A stretch of 64,000 nucleotides of DNA from Salinarimonas chemoclinalis (GTDB lineage Bacteria > Pseudomonadota > Alphaproteobacteria > Rhizobiales > Beijerinckiaceae), in NCBI RefSeq assembly GCF_041514305.1, contig NZ_JBGMWH010000001.1, positions 124,001-188,000 on the forward strand. Reading direction: 5' to 3'. Shown piece by piece: positions 18,154-27,358 of this stretch; within the stretch, counting starts at the first letter, position 1, and every line of letters begins with the position of its first letter. The position numbers and the translations under genes are program-made. Under the pieces are notes generated by a model that was not told the DNA's origin, ran no database searches, and saw only the letters and a list, made by a program, of their open reading frames with translations.

Positions 18154-18567
18154 TCAGCGCACGAGGAAGACCGAGATCGCGGCGTGGCTCGCGAGACGCC
18201 CGCCGTGCGAGGGCACCAGCGCGTCGCCCACGGTCGGCGCGTGCGAGGCCATCACGACGAGGTCCGCACCGGTGTCCGCGACGGCCTTCAGGATCGTGTC
18301 GTCGATCTGCGTCGCCGGATCGTGGGCGGTGTAGGTGCGTGCCTCGACCGCGACGCCGGTGGCCCGCGCCGTCTCCTCGGCGACGGCGGCGAGCTCGCGT
18401 GCGTATTCCTGCGGATTGCGTGCGACCGCGCTCGGCGCGGCCTCCGTCACGCCCACGAGCACGACGGGAATCCCCCAGTGGCGCGCGAGGTCGACCGCCG
18501 TGTCGACGGCCTTGGCGAGCCGCTCGCGATGCGCCAGATCGACGGGCGTCAGGATCTTGCTATACAC
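18154..18567 (-). CDS. Universal stress protein (UspA family)
   Basis: 137 residues starting GTG 18567 behind GGGAGGGG. The Rossmann-like Usp fold is seen from KILTPVDLAHRERLAKAVD to the C-terminal strand ISVFLVR. The ATP-binding subtype usually shows G-2x-G-9x-G-S/T near the end; here it reads VVMASHAPTVGDALVPSHGG, a degenerate version, so ATP binding is uncertain. It lies upstream of the BCCT gene on the same strand. Confidence 0.9.
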   Translation of the reverse strand: MYSKILTPVDLAHRERLAKAVDTAVDLARHWGIPVVLVGVTEAAPSAVARNPQEYARELAAVAEETARATGVAVEARTYTAHDPATQIDDTILKAVADTGADLVVMASHAPTVGDALVPSHGGRLASHAAISVFLVR

Positions 18568-18830
18568 TTCGGCCCCTCCCCCAGGCTGCGATGCCGTGCC
18601 GACGGCCCTGCGGTGGCGCCCGCCAGCAACGGACGTCGTGCGGACCGCCCCGTCCGGGGGAAAGCTACGGCAGATACGGGATCACTACAATCTCGTTTCC
18701 GGGCTTTCATTCCCCGGCTCGGCGCAATAGCCTCGCGAGCGCGCGCGAAGCGAGGACTTGTGCGAAATCGACGCGTCTCCGTCGCGAATCTTCACGCCGC
18801 GGCCGCCTCCTCCCCGGCCGGGGAACGAGA
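18568..18830. other. Intergenic stretch without a gene
   Basis: About 260 bases between the universal stress protein start and the flagellin hairpins. No credible reading frame or RNA gene was recognised. It must contain the promoter of the usp gene (minus strand), but no clear -35/-10 was picked out. Confidence 0.4.
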
Positions 18831-18858
18831 GAACCCCGCTCCCGGAGGAGCGGGGTTC
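18831..18858 (-). terminator. Terminator-like hairpin downstream of flagellin
   Basis: A perfect 12-bp stem (18831-18842 with 18847-18858) around the loop CGGA, about 50 bases after the flagellin stop at 18906. A second perfect 7-bp hairpin with loop GTGA is at 18862-18879, between it and the gene. The strong stems mark the transcript end, though the U-run is poor (CTCTCG). Confidence 0.6.
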
Positions 18859-18905
18859 GCGGGTCCCCGTGAGGGGACCGGTTCCCGAGACGCGGGATCG
18901 CCCGA

Positions 18906-19847
18906 TCAGCGGAACAGCGAGAGGATGTTCTGGCTGTTCGAGTTGGCGATCGAGAGCGCCTGGATGCCCAGCTGCTGCTGCACCTGGAGCGCCTGGAGGC
19001 GCGTCGACTCCGCGTTCATGTCGGCGTCCACGAGCTGGCCCACGCCGCGATCGATCGAGTCCTTGAGGCCCTTCACGAAGTCCTGCTGGAGACCGATGCG
19101 GTTCTTGATGGCGCCGAGGTTCGTGGCCGCGTCCGTGATGTCGGACAGGGCCGCGTCGACGAGGCCGATCAGCTGCTGCATGTCGGCCGCGGTATTGGCG
19201 TCCGCCACCGCCGCGTTCACGTTCAGATCCATCACGCTGGTGCCGGTGACCGACGCGCCCGTGAGGGCGAAGGCGGCCGAGCGATCCTGGTCGAGGATGC
19301 CCGTGTTGGCGGCGTTCGTGTCGATCAGGAGCGTGTTCGTGACGACGACGGTCGTCGTCTCCAGGCTCACCGCGCCCGTGGCCGTGCGGGTGAAGGAGCT
19401 GACGATCTCCTTGTCGGTGGCCGCCGCCGAGGTGCTGTCGAAGGACAGCCAGTTCTCGCCGTTGAACACCGCGGAGTTGGAGATCGACTGCAGCTGGTTC
19501 TGGAGCTCGGCGATCTCGCTCTGGATCTTGCCGCGATCGACGCCCGGCTGAGCCGCGGCGGTGATCTTGGCCTTGATCTCGGAGACCACCTCGACGGTGG
19601 AGTTCAGCGCGGTGTACATGACGTCCACGGTGGCGGCGCCGAGGCCGAGGGCGTCCTGCACGGCGCTGAGCGCCTTGTTGTCCGAGCGCATCGTGGTCGC
19701 GATGGACCAGTACGCCGCGTTGTCGGCAGCGGTGGAGACCCGCTGGCCGGTGGAGATGCGGTTCTGCGTGACCTCCATCTTCTTGTTGGTGGCGGTCAGC
19801 GTCTGCAGCGCCGTCATCGCGGCGGAGTTGGTCAGAAGGCTCGACAT
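18906..19847 (-). CDS. fliC: Flagellin
   Basis: 313 residues from ATG 19847. The conserved D0/D1 ends are present: MSSLLTNSAAMTALQTL at the start with an ISTGQRVSTAADN segment, and an end region with LQVQQQLGIQALSIAN and QNILSLFR. The short variable centre is Thr/Ala-rich. It has no neighbouring flagellar genes (no flaF, flbT or hook genes in the window), so it is a lone filament gene. Its ribosome site (AAGGGAC) lies inside a stem in the leader, described separately. Confidence 0.96.
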   Translation of the reverse strand: MSSLLTNSAAMTALQTLTATNKKMEVTQNRISTGQRVSTAADNAAYWSIATTMRSDNKALSAVQDALGLGAATVDVMYTALNSTVEVVSEIKAKITAAAQPGVDRGKIQSEIAELQNQLQSISNSAVFNGENWLSFDSTSAAATDKEIVSSFTRTATGAVSLETTTVVVTNTLLIDTNAANTGILDQDRSAAFALTGASVTGTSVMDLNVNAAVADANTAADMQQLIGLVDAALSDITDAATNLGAIKNRIGLQQDFVKGLKDSIDRGVGQLVDADMNAESTRLQALQVQQQLGIQALSIANSNSQNILSLFR

Positions 19848-19850
19848 GGT

Positions 19851-19904
19851 GATGTCCCTTTCGAGTGCGATTGGAAGAGGGACATCCCGGGCTTTCACCG
19901 GGAT
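19851..19904 (-). promoter_or_regulatory. Flagellin leader with mutually exclusive hairpins covering the ribosome site
   Basis: On the minus strand, 19851-19859 pairs perfectly with 19878-19886 (9 bp), and this stem contains the flagellin Shine-Dalgarno. A second perfect 7-bp stem pairs 19884-19890 with 19898-19904. The two stems share three bases (19884-19886), so they compete. Because transcription comes from the high-coordinate side, the second stem forms first and would leave the ribosome site free. The layout suggests translational control of flagellin, as known for other alphaproteobacterial flagellin leaders (FlbT system). Confidence 0.5.
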
Positions 19905-19964
19905 GACGGAGCGGCGTCATGCCTCGGAGCCATCGGGTTCGGCTTCCGTCCGTCATGGGAGTGA

Positions 19965-19991
19965 GCCTCGCGCGGGGACCTTGCGCGAGGC
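19965..19991 (-). terminator. Terminator-like hairpin after fadD
   Basis: A perfect 9-bp stem (19965-19973 with 19983-19991), about 34 bases past the fadD stop at 20025 on the minus strand. No U-run follows. It probably ends fadD transcription before the flagellin promoter region at 19905-19964. Confidence 0.5.
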
Positions 19992-20024
19992 TTGCAGCGT
20001 CGTCGCACGGGTCGCGAGAGCGCC

Positions 20025-21749
20025 TCAGCGGCCCGCCTTCCTCTCTGCGAGTACCTCGTCGCGCAGGGCCCGGCGCAGCATCTTGCCGACGTTGGTCTTG
20101 GGCAGCGCCTCGCGGAAGTGGAAGTGGCGGGGCACCTTGTAGCCGGTGAGGTTCGCCTTGCAGTAGGCGCGCAGCTCCTCCGCGCCGAGGCTCTCGTCGC
20201 GCTTGACCACGTAGGCCGCCGGGACCTCGCCCGAGTGCGAATCCGGCACGCCGATGACCGCGGCCTCGAGCACCTTCGGGTGGGAGGCGAGCACGTCCTC
20301 GACCTCGTTGGGATAGACGTTGAAGCCGGAGACGAGGATCATGTCCTTGATGCGGTCGACGATGCGCACCTGCCCGTCGGGCTGGAGCACGGCGATGTCG
20401 CCGGTGCGGAAGAAGCCGTCGGGCGTCATCACCTCGGCGGTCTCGTCGGGCCGGTTCCAGTAGCCGGCCATGACCTGCGGGCCGCGCACCGCGAGCTCGC
20501 CGGTCTCGCCGTACGGCAGGCGCTCGCCGTCCGGCGACAGGACCTGGACGTCCGTCGAGGGCAGCGGCAGGCCGATCGTCCCGGTGAACTCCTCGATGTC
20601 GAGCCGATTGACGCACACGACCGGCGAGGTCTCCGAGAGGCCGTAGCCCTCCACGATCGGCTTGCCGGTGAGCGTCTTCCAGCGCTTGGCGACGGCGGCC
20701 TGCGTCGCCATGCCCCCCGAGATGCAGAAGGCGAGGCTCGAGAAGTCCACCTCCTCGATGCCCTTGGCGTTGGCGAGCGCGTTGTAGAGCGTGTTCACCA
20801 GCACCATCATGGTGAAGCGCCTGCCCTTCAGCGTCTCGACGAAGCCGGGGATGTCGCGCGGGTTGGCGACGAGGATCTGCTTCGCCCCGAGCCGCACCAT
20901 GAACAGGCCGCAGGCGGTGAGCGCGAGGATGTGGTAGAGCGGCAGCGCGGTGACCATCACGTGGTCGTCGCGATCGCCCGCGTAGGGCCTCAGCCAGGCC
21001 TCGGCCTGGAGCACGTTGGCGACGACGTTGCGATGGAGCAGCGTCGCGCCCTTGGCGACGCCGGTCGTGCCGCCGGTGTATTGCAGGAAGGCGACGTCGT
21101 CGAGGCCGACGTCGACGGGAGCCGGCGCACGGGCGCCGCCCTCCTTCATCACCTGGGCGAAGCGCACCGCGCGCGGCAGGGAATACGGCTTCACCGCCTT
21201 CTTCACCCTGCGCGAGACGAAGTTGATCAGGTGGCCCTTGAGCCCGAGCAGGTCGCCCGGCGCGACGACGACGACGGTCTCGAGCGCCGCGAGCGCGGGC
21301 GCCGACTCCTGCACCGTGTGGCCGAAGTTCTCGAGCACGAACAAAGCCTTGGCGCCCGAGTCGGCGAGCTGGTGCGTCAGCTCGCGGGCGGTGTAGAGCG
21401 GGTTGACGTTCACCACCGTGAAACCGCCGGTGAGGATGCCGAACAGCACCGCCGGGTAGGCCATGACGTTGGGCATCATGATCGCGACGCGGTCGCCCTT
21501 CTCGAGCCCACGGGACTGCAGCCAGGAGGCGACGGCGGCGGCGGCGCGGCCGAGCTCGGCATAGGTCATCTCCTTGCCGAAGCTCTCCAGCGCCGGGCGC
21601 GCGGCGAAGCGCGCGACGCCGTCGCGGAACAGGTCCGCCAGCGTACCGGCGGCCTCGACGTCGATCGAGGGCGCCACGGTTGCCGGGTAGTGGGCGTGCC
21701 ACGGGCGCCCTTCGTCGAAATGGGGAAGGGGTGCGGTGCTCGATGCCAC
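20025..21749 (-). CDS. fadD: Long-chain fatty acid-CoA ligase
   Basis: 574 residues. It activates fatty acids to acyl-CoA through an acyl-adenylate. Motifs: YTGGTTGVAKGATL (P-loop) near residue 220, GYGLSETSPV, TGDIAVLQPDG and RIKDMILVSGFNVYP in the hinge region, and the catalytic lysine in LPKTNVGKMLRR. No large insertions, normal FadD length. It is divergent from rnr across about 190 bases. Confidence 0.93.
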   Translation of the reverse strand: MASSTAPLPHFDEGRPWHAHYPATVAPSIDVEAAGTLADLFRDGVARFAARPALESFGKEMTYAELGRAAAAVASWLQSRGLEKGDRVAIMMPNVMAYPAVLFGILTGGFTVVNVNPLYTARELTHQLADSGAKALFVLENFGHTVQESAPALAALETVVVVAPGDLLGLKGHLINFVSRRVKKAVKPYSLPRAVRFAQVMKEGGARAPAPVDVGLDDVAFLQYTGGTTGVAKGATLLHRNVVANVLQAEAWLRPYAGDRDDHVMVTALPLYHILALTACGLFMVRLGAKQILVANPRDIPGFVETLKGRRFTMMVLVNTLYNALANAKGIEEVDFSSLAFCISGGMATQAAVAKRWKTLTGKPIVEGYGLSETSPVVCVNRLDIEEFTGTIGLPLPSTDVQVLSPDGERLPYGETGELAVRGPQVMAGYWNRPDETAEVMTPDGFFRTGDIAVLQPDGQVRIVDRIKDMILVSGFNVYPNEVEDVLASHPKVLEAAVIGVPDSHSGEVPAAYVVKRDESLGAEELRAYCKANLTGYKVPRHFHFREALPKTNVGKMLRRALRDEVLAERKAGR

Positions 21750-21942
21750 GGGCGTCCTCCTGAGGCTCGCGATCCTTCGGATCGGCTGTTTTTAAATGTG
21801 CGCAATCTCTTTAGTGCCACAACTTTTCGATTTGTCGAGGCGGCGCGTCGAAAATCCCCGCGGCTTCGTTTATACACAGCAGGAACCTGTTCTCAGGCGC
21901 CGTGGACACGGCGCGCCCCCGCCTCGAAGTGGATATTCAAGG

Positions 21943-24333
21943 TTGCCCAGGCGCAAGGATCGAATCGAGCCCACGGACGCCCCCGGCCTCCCGTCGCGGG
22001 AGGCGGTCGTCGCCTTCGTGCGCTCCCAGCCCGGCAAGGTCGGCAAGCGCGAGATCGCGCGCGCCTTCGGCATCGGCGGCGCCGACAAGATCCTGCTCAA
22101 GCAGATGATCCGCGACCTCGAGGACGACGGCGTCCTCGAGCGCCGCCGCAGGAACCTGCTCCAGGCCGGCGCCCTGCCGTCGATGACGCTCGCGGACGTC
22201 GTCGGCCGCGACGCCGACGGCGAGCTCATCGCCGTGCCCGCGGAATGGGACGCGGACACGCTCGGGCCGGCGCCGCGGATCCTCGTCGAGGCGTCGCGGC
22301 GCCCGCGACCGGGTCAGCCGGCGCCGGGGCTCAACGACCGGGTGCTGCTGCGCGTGCAGGAGAGCGGGGACGGGGAGGGGCCGCCCTGGGTGGGGCGCGT
22401 CGTCAAGGTCCTCGAGAAGAGCCGCGCCCAGGTGCTCGGCATCTTCCGGCCGCTGCCCGGCGGCGGCGGGCGGCTCGTGCCCGTCGACAAGAAGGGCCAG
22501 GGCCGCGAGATCGCGATCCGACCCGGCGACGAGGGGGACGCCCGCGAGGGCGATCTCGTCTCGGCGACGCTCACCTCGAGCCCGCGCGCGATCGTGCCGC
22601 TCGCCCGGGTGCGCGAGCGGCTCGGCTCGGTGACGTCCGAGAAGGCGGTGAGCCTCATCGCGCTCGTCGCCCACGGCATTCCCCACGTCTTCCCCAAGGG
22701 CGTGCTCGACGAGGCGGCGGGGATGGAGCCCGTGCGGCTCGACGTTGACGGTCGGGAGGACACCCGCGAGGACTGGCGCGACCTGCCCCTCGTCACGATC
22801 GACCCGCCGGACGCCAAGGACCACGACGACGCCGTCCACGCGCGTCGCGACGACGACCCGGCCAACGAAGGCGGTCACGTCCTCACCATCGCCATCGCCG
22901 ACGTCGCCGCCTACGTGCGCCCCGGCTCGGCGATGGATCGCGAGGCGCAGGTGCGCGGCAACTCGGTCTACTTCCCCGATCGGGTCGTGCCGATGCTGCC
23001 CGAGCGCATCTCGAACGACCTGTGCAGCCTTCGCCCGCACGAGGACCGCCCGGCGCTCGCCGTGCGGATCACGGTCGGCCGTGACGGGCGCAAGCTCCGC
23101 CACTCCTTCCACCGCATCGCCATGCGCTCGGCCGCGCGCCTCGCCTACGCCCAGGCGCAGGCCGCGATCGACGGTGCGCCCGACGAGACCACCGGCCCGC
23201 TGCTCGAGCCCGTCCTGCGGCCGCTGTGGGAGGCCTATGCCTGCGTCCTGAAGGCGCGCGAGGCGCGCGATCCGCTGGCGCTCGACCTGCCCGAGCGCAA
23301 GATCGTGCTCAAGGCGGACGGCACCGTCGACCGGGTGCTCACCCCCGAGCGGCTCGATGCGCACAAGCTCATCGAGGAGTTCATGATCCTCGCCAACGTC
23401 GCGGCGGCGGAGGCTCTGGAGAAGGCGAAGGTACCCTTCGTCTACCGCGCGCACGACGAGCCCTCGCTCGAGAAGATGCACGCGCTCGGCGAGGTGCTCG
23501 CCTCCATCGCGATGAAGCTGCCGAAGTCCGGCCCCGTGCGCGCGACGCTGTTCAACCGCGTGCTGAAGGCGGTCGACGGCATGGAGCACGAGACCTTCAT
23601 CAACGAGGTGATCCTGCGCACGCAGGCCCAGGCCGAGTACACGGCCGAGAACTACGGCCATTTCGGCCTCAACCTGCGCCGCTACGCGCATTTCACCTCG
23701 CCGATTCGGCGCTACGCCGACCTGATCGTCCACCGCGCCCTGATCCGTGCCCACGGCTTCGGGCCGGGCGGCCTCCCGGCGGAGACCGACGCCGGCGCCC
23801 TCGCCGAGATCGCCGCGCAGATCTCGGCGGCCGAGCGCCGCGCCATGGTGGCCGAGCGCGAGACGATCGACCGGTTGATCGCCCACCACATGGCCGAGCA
23901 CGTCGGCGAGACCTTCACGGGCCGCATCTCCGGCGTGACCAAGGCGGGGCTCTTCGTGAAGCTCGCGCACACGGGGGCCGACGGGTTCGTGCCCGCCGCG
24001 ACCATCGGCGCGGACTTCTACCGCTACGACGAGGGCACGCACGCCCTCGTCGGCGCGCGCACGGGGGAGACCTGGCGCCTCGGCGACACCGTCGAGGTGA
24101 AGCTCGTCGAGGCCGCGCCGATCGCCGGCGCGCTGCGCTTCGAGATGCTGTCGGAGGGCGGTGCCGGCACGCCGTCGGGCCCGGGGCCGCGCGGGCGCAG
24201 CGGCCTGCGCGACGGCGGCCCGCGCCGCTCGAAGGGGCCGAAGCAGAAGGGGTTCCGGGATGGGCCGAAGGGTGGGGCGAGGGGTGGGCCGAGGGGTGCG
24301 TCGAGCAGGGTGAAGGTGAAGCGCGAACGGTGA
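21943..24333 (+). CDS. rnr: Ribonuclease R
   Basis: 796 residues if read from TTG 21943; no ATG exists in frame close to the conserved start, and the nearest upstream ATG (21796) would add 49 unlikely residues across AT-rich intergenic DNA. A 3'-5' exoribonuclease. The N-terminal winged-helix region is followed by cold-shock domains, then the RNB catalytic block IDPPDAKDHDDAVHARR (metal-binding aspartates), HFTSPIRRYADLIVHR and a C-terminal S1 domain. The tail is rich in Gly, Lys and Arg. The start codon is the weak point of this call. Confidence 0.92.
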   Translation: MPRRKDRIEPTDAPGLPSREAVVAFVRSQPGKVGKREIARAFGIGGADKILLKQMIRDLEDDGVLERRRRNLLQAGALPSMTLADVVGRDADGELIAVPAEWDADTLGPAPRILVEASRRPRPGQPAPGLNDRVLLRVQESGDGEGPPWVGRVVKVLEKSRAQVLGIFRPLPGGGGRLVPVDKKGQGREIAIRPGDEGDAREGDLVSATLTSSPRAIVPLARVRERLGSVTSEKAVSLIALVAHGIPHVFPKGVLDEAAGMEPVRLDVDGREDTREDWRDLPLVTIDPPDAKDHDDAVHARRDDDPANEGGHVLTIAIADVAAYVRPGSAMDREAQVRGNSVYFPDRVVPMLPERISNDLCSLRPHEDRPALAVRITVGRDGRKLRHSFHRIAMRSAARLAYAQAQAAIDGAPDETTGPLLEPVLRPLWEAYACVLKAREARDPLALDLPERKIVLKADGTVDRVLTPERLDAHKLIEEFMILANVAAAEALEKAKVPFVYRAHDEPSLEKMHALGEVLASIAMKLPKSGPVRATLFNRVLKAVDGMEHETFINEVILRTQAQAEYTAENYGHFGLNLRRYAHFTSPIRRYADLIVHRALIRAHGFGPGGLPAETDAGALAEIAAQISAAERRAMVAERETIDRLIAHHMAEHVGETFTGRISGVTKAGLFVKLAHTGADGFVPAATIGADFYRYDEGTHALVGARTGETWRLGDTVEVKLVEAAPIAGALRFEMLSEGGAGTPSGPGPRGRSGLRDGGPRRSKGPKQKGFRDGPKGGARGGPRGASSRVKVKRER

Positions 24334-24344
24334 GCGCCGTCCGC

Positions 24345-26231
24345 TCACCCCCCCGCCGCCTCCAGCTCTCCCGACACCGCGAGCCACTCCTCCTCCACCC
24401 GCGCGAGCGCATCGGCGGCCTCGGCGCGCTTGCGGGCGAGGTCGCTCGCCTTGGTGGGGTCCTTCTGGAAGGCGGTGCCGTCGGCCAGCGCGGCGTCGAT
24501 CTTGCCGATGAGCATGCCGAGCGTCTCCATCTTGCCCTCGAGCGCGTCGCGCTGCTTGCGCAGGGGGCCGAGGGCGACGCGCTTCTCGGCGGCGGCGCGC
24601 CGGGCGCCCGCCTTCTCGCCGCCGGTCTCCGGCGCCTTGCCCGCGGCCTTCGCGTCCTTGGCGGGATCGAGCCCGCCCGACAGCACGAGCCGGCGGTAGT
24701 CGTCCATGTCCCCGTCGAAGGGCGCCACCGTGCCGTCGGACACGAGCCAGAGCCGGTCCGCGCAGGCCTCGATGAGGAAGCGGTCGTGGCTGACGATGAC
24801 GACCGCGCCCTCGTAGGCGTTGATCGCCTCCACCAGCGCCTGCCGCGATTCGATGTCGAGGTGGTTCGTCGGCTCGTCGAGGATGAGGAGATGCGGCCCG
24901 TCGAAGGCCGCGAGCCCCATCAAGAGGCGCGCCTTCTCGCCGCCCGAGAGCTTCGAGACCGGCGTGTCCGCCTTCGGTCCCGAGAAGCCGAAGCGGGCGC
25001 AGCGGGCGCGGATCCGCGCCTCCGGCGCGTCCTTCATGCGCTGCGCGACATGACCGTAAGGCGTGTCGGCGAGGCGCAGCTCGTCGAGCTGGTGCTGGGC
25101 GAAATACGCGACGTCGAGCTTGGGCGAGGCGACGACCTCGCCCGTGAGCGGGTCGAGCCTCCGCCCGATCAGCTTGCAGAACGTGGACTTGCCGTTGCCG
25201 TTGGCGCCCAGCAGCGCGATGCGGTCGTCGGGCAGGAGGGTCAGGTCGAGGCGCTTGAGGACCGTGCGCTCGCCGTAGCCGGCGCTGGCACGGTCGACCC
25301 GCACCAGCGGCGGGGAGAGCGCGCGGCCGGGGCTCGGCAGGTCGAAGGGCAGCGTCTCGTCCTCGACGACGTTCGCGATCGGCGTCATCTTCTCGAGCCG
25401 CTTGAGGCGCGACTGCGCCTGACGCGCCTTGGAGGCCTTCGCGCGGAAGCGGTCGACGAAGGCCTGCAGGTGCCTTGCCTCCTCCTCCTGCTTGGCCTTC
25501 GCCTTCATCTGCAGCATCGCCTTCTCGGCGCGCTGGCGCGCGAAGCTCGTGTAGCCGCCGCGGTAGATCGTCAGTTTCCCGCGGTCGAGATGGAGGATGT
25601 GGTCCACCGCCTCGTCGAGGAGCTCGCGGTCGTGGCTGATGACGAGGACCGTGTGCGGATAGCGGGCGAGGTAGTCGTAGAGCCAGAGCGTCCCCTCGAG
25701 GTCGAGGTAGTTCGTCGGCTCGTCGAGCAGCAGCAGGTCCGGCTCGGTGAAGAGCACGGCGGCGAGCGCCACGCGCATGCGCCAGCCGCCGGAAAAGTCC
25801 GAGCAGGGGCGTGCCTGCGCGGCGGCGTCGAAGCCGAGGCCGTGCAGGATCGTCGCCGCCCGCGCGGGCGCGGCGTGCGCGCCGATGTCGGTGAGCCGCG
25901 TCTCGATCTCCGCCCGGCGCATGCCGTCCGCGTGCTCGGCCTCCGCGAGGAGGCGTGCGCGCTCGGTGTCGGCGGCGAGGACGACCTCGATCAGGCTCTC
26001 CGGCCCGCCCGGCGCCTCTTGCGCCACGGTGCCGATGCGCACGCCCCTGGGCATTCCGATGGTGCCCCCCTCGGGTGCGATCTCGCCCATCAGGATGCGG
26101 AAGAGCGTGGTCTTGCCGGCGCCGTTGCGCCCGACGATGCCCACCCGCGCCCCGTCAGGCACGGCGAAGGAGGCGTGATCGATGAGGACGCGCTCGCCCA
26201 GGCGGTAGGTGAGGTCGTTGACGTGCAGCAT
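24345..26231 (-). CDS. ABC-F family ATPase (YheS/Uup-like)
   Basis: 628 residues from ATG 26231. Two ATP-binding cassettes in one soluble chain with no membrane domain: Walker A GRNGAGKTT and GANGNGKST, signature motifs FSGGW (degenerate) and LSGGEKARL, and LLLLDEPTNYLD and LLILDEPTNHLD Walker B motifs. The linker between cassettes (about residues 240-300) is charged and helical, as expected for ribosome-binding translation factors. The C-terminal coiled coil is present. Convergent with rnr, the two stops being 11 bases apart. Confidence 0.9.
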   Translation of the reverse strand: MLHVNDLTYRLGERVLIDHASFAVPDGARVGIVGRNGAGKTTLFRILMGEIAPEGGTIGMPRGVRIGTVAQEAPGGPESLIEVVLAADTERARLLAEAEHADGMRRAEIETRLTDIGAHAAPARAATILHGLGFDAAAQARPCSDFSGGWRMRVALAAVLFTEPDLLLLDEPTNYLDLEGTLWLYDYLARYPHTVLVISHDRELLDEAVDHILHLDRGKLTIYRGGYTSFARQRAEKAMLQMKAKAKQEEEARHLQAFVDRFRAKASKARQAQSRLKRLEKMTPIANVVEDETLPFDLPSPGRALSPPLVRVDRASAGYGERTVLKRLDLTLLPDDRIALLGANGNGKSTFCKLIGRRLDPLTGEVVASPKLDVAYFAQHQLDELRLADTPYGHVAQRMKDAPEARIRARCARFGFSGPKADTPVSKLSGGEKARLLMGLAAFDGPHLLILDEPTNHLDIESRQALVEAINAYEGAVVIVSHDRFLIEACADRLWLVSDGTVAPFDGDMDDYRRLVLSGGLDPAKDAKAAGKAPETGGEKAGARRAAAEKRVALGPLRKQRDALEGKMETLGMLIGKIDAALADGTAFQKDPTKASDLARKRAEAADALARVEEEWLAVSGELEAAGG

Positions 26232-26398
26232 GCGCCCTATCTCCCCCACGCGCCGGCCGTTGACAAGCGCTGTGGAAAGCGGGGAGCGGCGGGGGTGCGT
26301 CCGGAGGACGTCATGGTCTCGCCGCATTCACGCCTTCGCGGCGACGCGATGGCGGGGCGGAATGGAACTCGACCCAGGTGATTCGCGTTCTTCCCGCC

Positions 26399-26647
26399 AT
26401 GTCAGAGACAGCGCACCGCTTCTGCACGCATGCCACGATCGTCGCCGTGATCACCTTGATCGCGGGGATCGCCGTCGCGCTCGATGCGATCGGCGACGCC
26501 CGCGGCTGCCCGCCCTCGGCGGAGATCGCGCGCATGTGCGGGCCGGACATGCTCTCCGGCCGCGTCTTCGCGCCGGAGGCTCGGCCGGAAGCGGCACGCA
26601 TGCCGCAGCCGGGCGAGATCCAGCTCAGGCGAGGCCGAGCGGCGTGA
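26399..26647 (+). CDS. Small hypothetical membrane or secreted protein
   Basis: 82 residues from ATG 26399. One hydrophobic segment (about residues 11-32, TIVAVITLIAGIAVALDAIG) precedes a Cys-containing polar part with a CGPDM motif. Its 3' end overlaps the DinB gene end by 23 bases on the opposite strand. The ribosome site is poor, and no family was recognised. The hydrophobic N-terminus argues for a real gene; the overlap argues against. Confidence 0.4.
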   Translation: MSETAHRFCTHATIVAVITLIAGIAVALDAIGDARGCPPSAEIARMCGPDMLSGRVFAPEARPEAARMPQPGEIQLRRGRAA

Positions 26648-27164
26648 TCACGGCGCCTCCGCGCCCGCTCTCGCGCTGGAAGTTGATCAGGTCGAAGGAG
26701 GGCGCCGTGCCCGAGAGTCGCGTGAGCAGCGCGTGCGCCTGGCCTCTGTGATGGGTCTGATGATTGAAGAAGTGGTCGAGCGCGGGTGCCAACGGCTGGG
26801 TCACGAGGCTCGGGTTGAGGATCGTGCGGTACGAGAACCCGCCGGCGAGCGCGGCTTCGTCGAGCCCCTCGACGAAGGCGACTATGCGCGCGTCCATCGC
26901 CTCGCGTGCGGCGCGCAGGGCCGCCGCGTCGTCGTGGAGGACCGCGTCGAGCGCCGGCAGCGGCGTGTCCTCTCCGGTGAACCGCGCCATCCAGATCGTG
27001 TCGCCGACGAGGATGTGGTTCATCGTGCGATGGAGCGAGCCGAAGAAGGCGCCTTCCTCGGAGCGGTAGGCCGCATCGGGGAGCGCGGCGGCGGCGTCGT
27101 AGAGGCGGCGGTTGGCCCAGGCGTTGTAGGCCGCGAGGTCGCGATAACGGTCTTCGATCTTCAT
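26625..27164 (-). CDS. DinB-family protein
   Basis: 179 residues from ATG 27164 (AAGGGTG seven bases upstream); GTG 27173 is an alternative. A four-helix bundle protein of the DinB/YfiT metal-binding superfamily. The metal histidines fit HRTMNHILVGD near residue 47 and FFNHQTHHRGQAHALLTRL near residue 135. The family includes thiol-dependent transferases and proteins of unknown role. The gene is alone and divergent from the oxidoreductase gene. Confidence 0.88.
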   Translation of the reverse strand: MKIEDRYRDLAAYNAWANRRLYDAAAALPDAAYRSEEGAFFGSLHRTMNHILVGDTIWMARFTGEDTPLPALDAVLHDDAAALRAAREAMDARIVAFVEGLDEAALAGGFSYRTILNPSLVTQPLAPALDHFFNHQTHHRGQAHALLTRLSGTAPSFDLINFQRESGRGGAVITPLGLA

Positions 27165-27358
27165 TGTCTTCACCCTTGCTCCCGATGATTGCCGATCCGC
27201 GCGCCATGCTGCGGCGAGGGGTCGCCGACGTCATGCGTGACCCGACCCGCAGCGGCTCGCGGAGCGTATGGCACCTCGGGCCAAGATGCGCTACACGCGG
27301 GGACGATCACGTGCGGGCCCCGCCCACCCGAGCGGGGCGCGCGGCTGGAAAGGACTTC

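Noticed and set aside
21824..21854. Inverted repeat TTTTCGA...TCGAAAA between fadD and rnr
   Set aside because: Seven-base arms with a 17-base loop in AT-richer DNA. It could be a promoter feature or chance, and no defined role could be supported.
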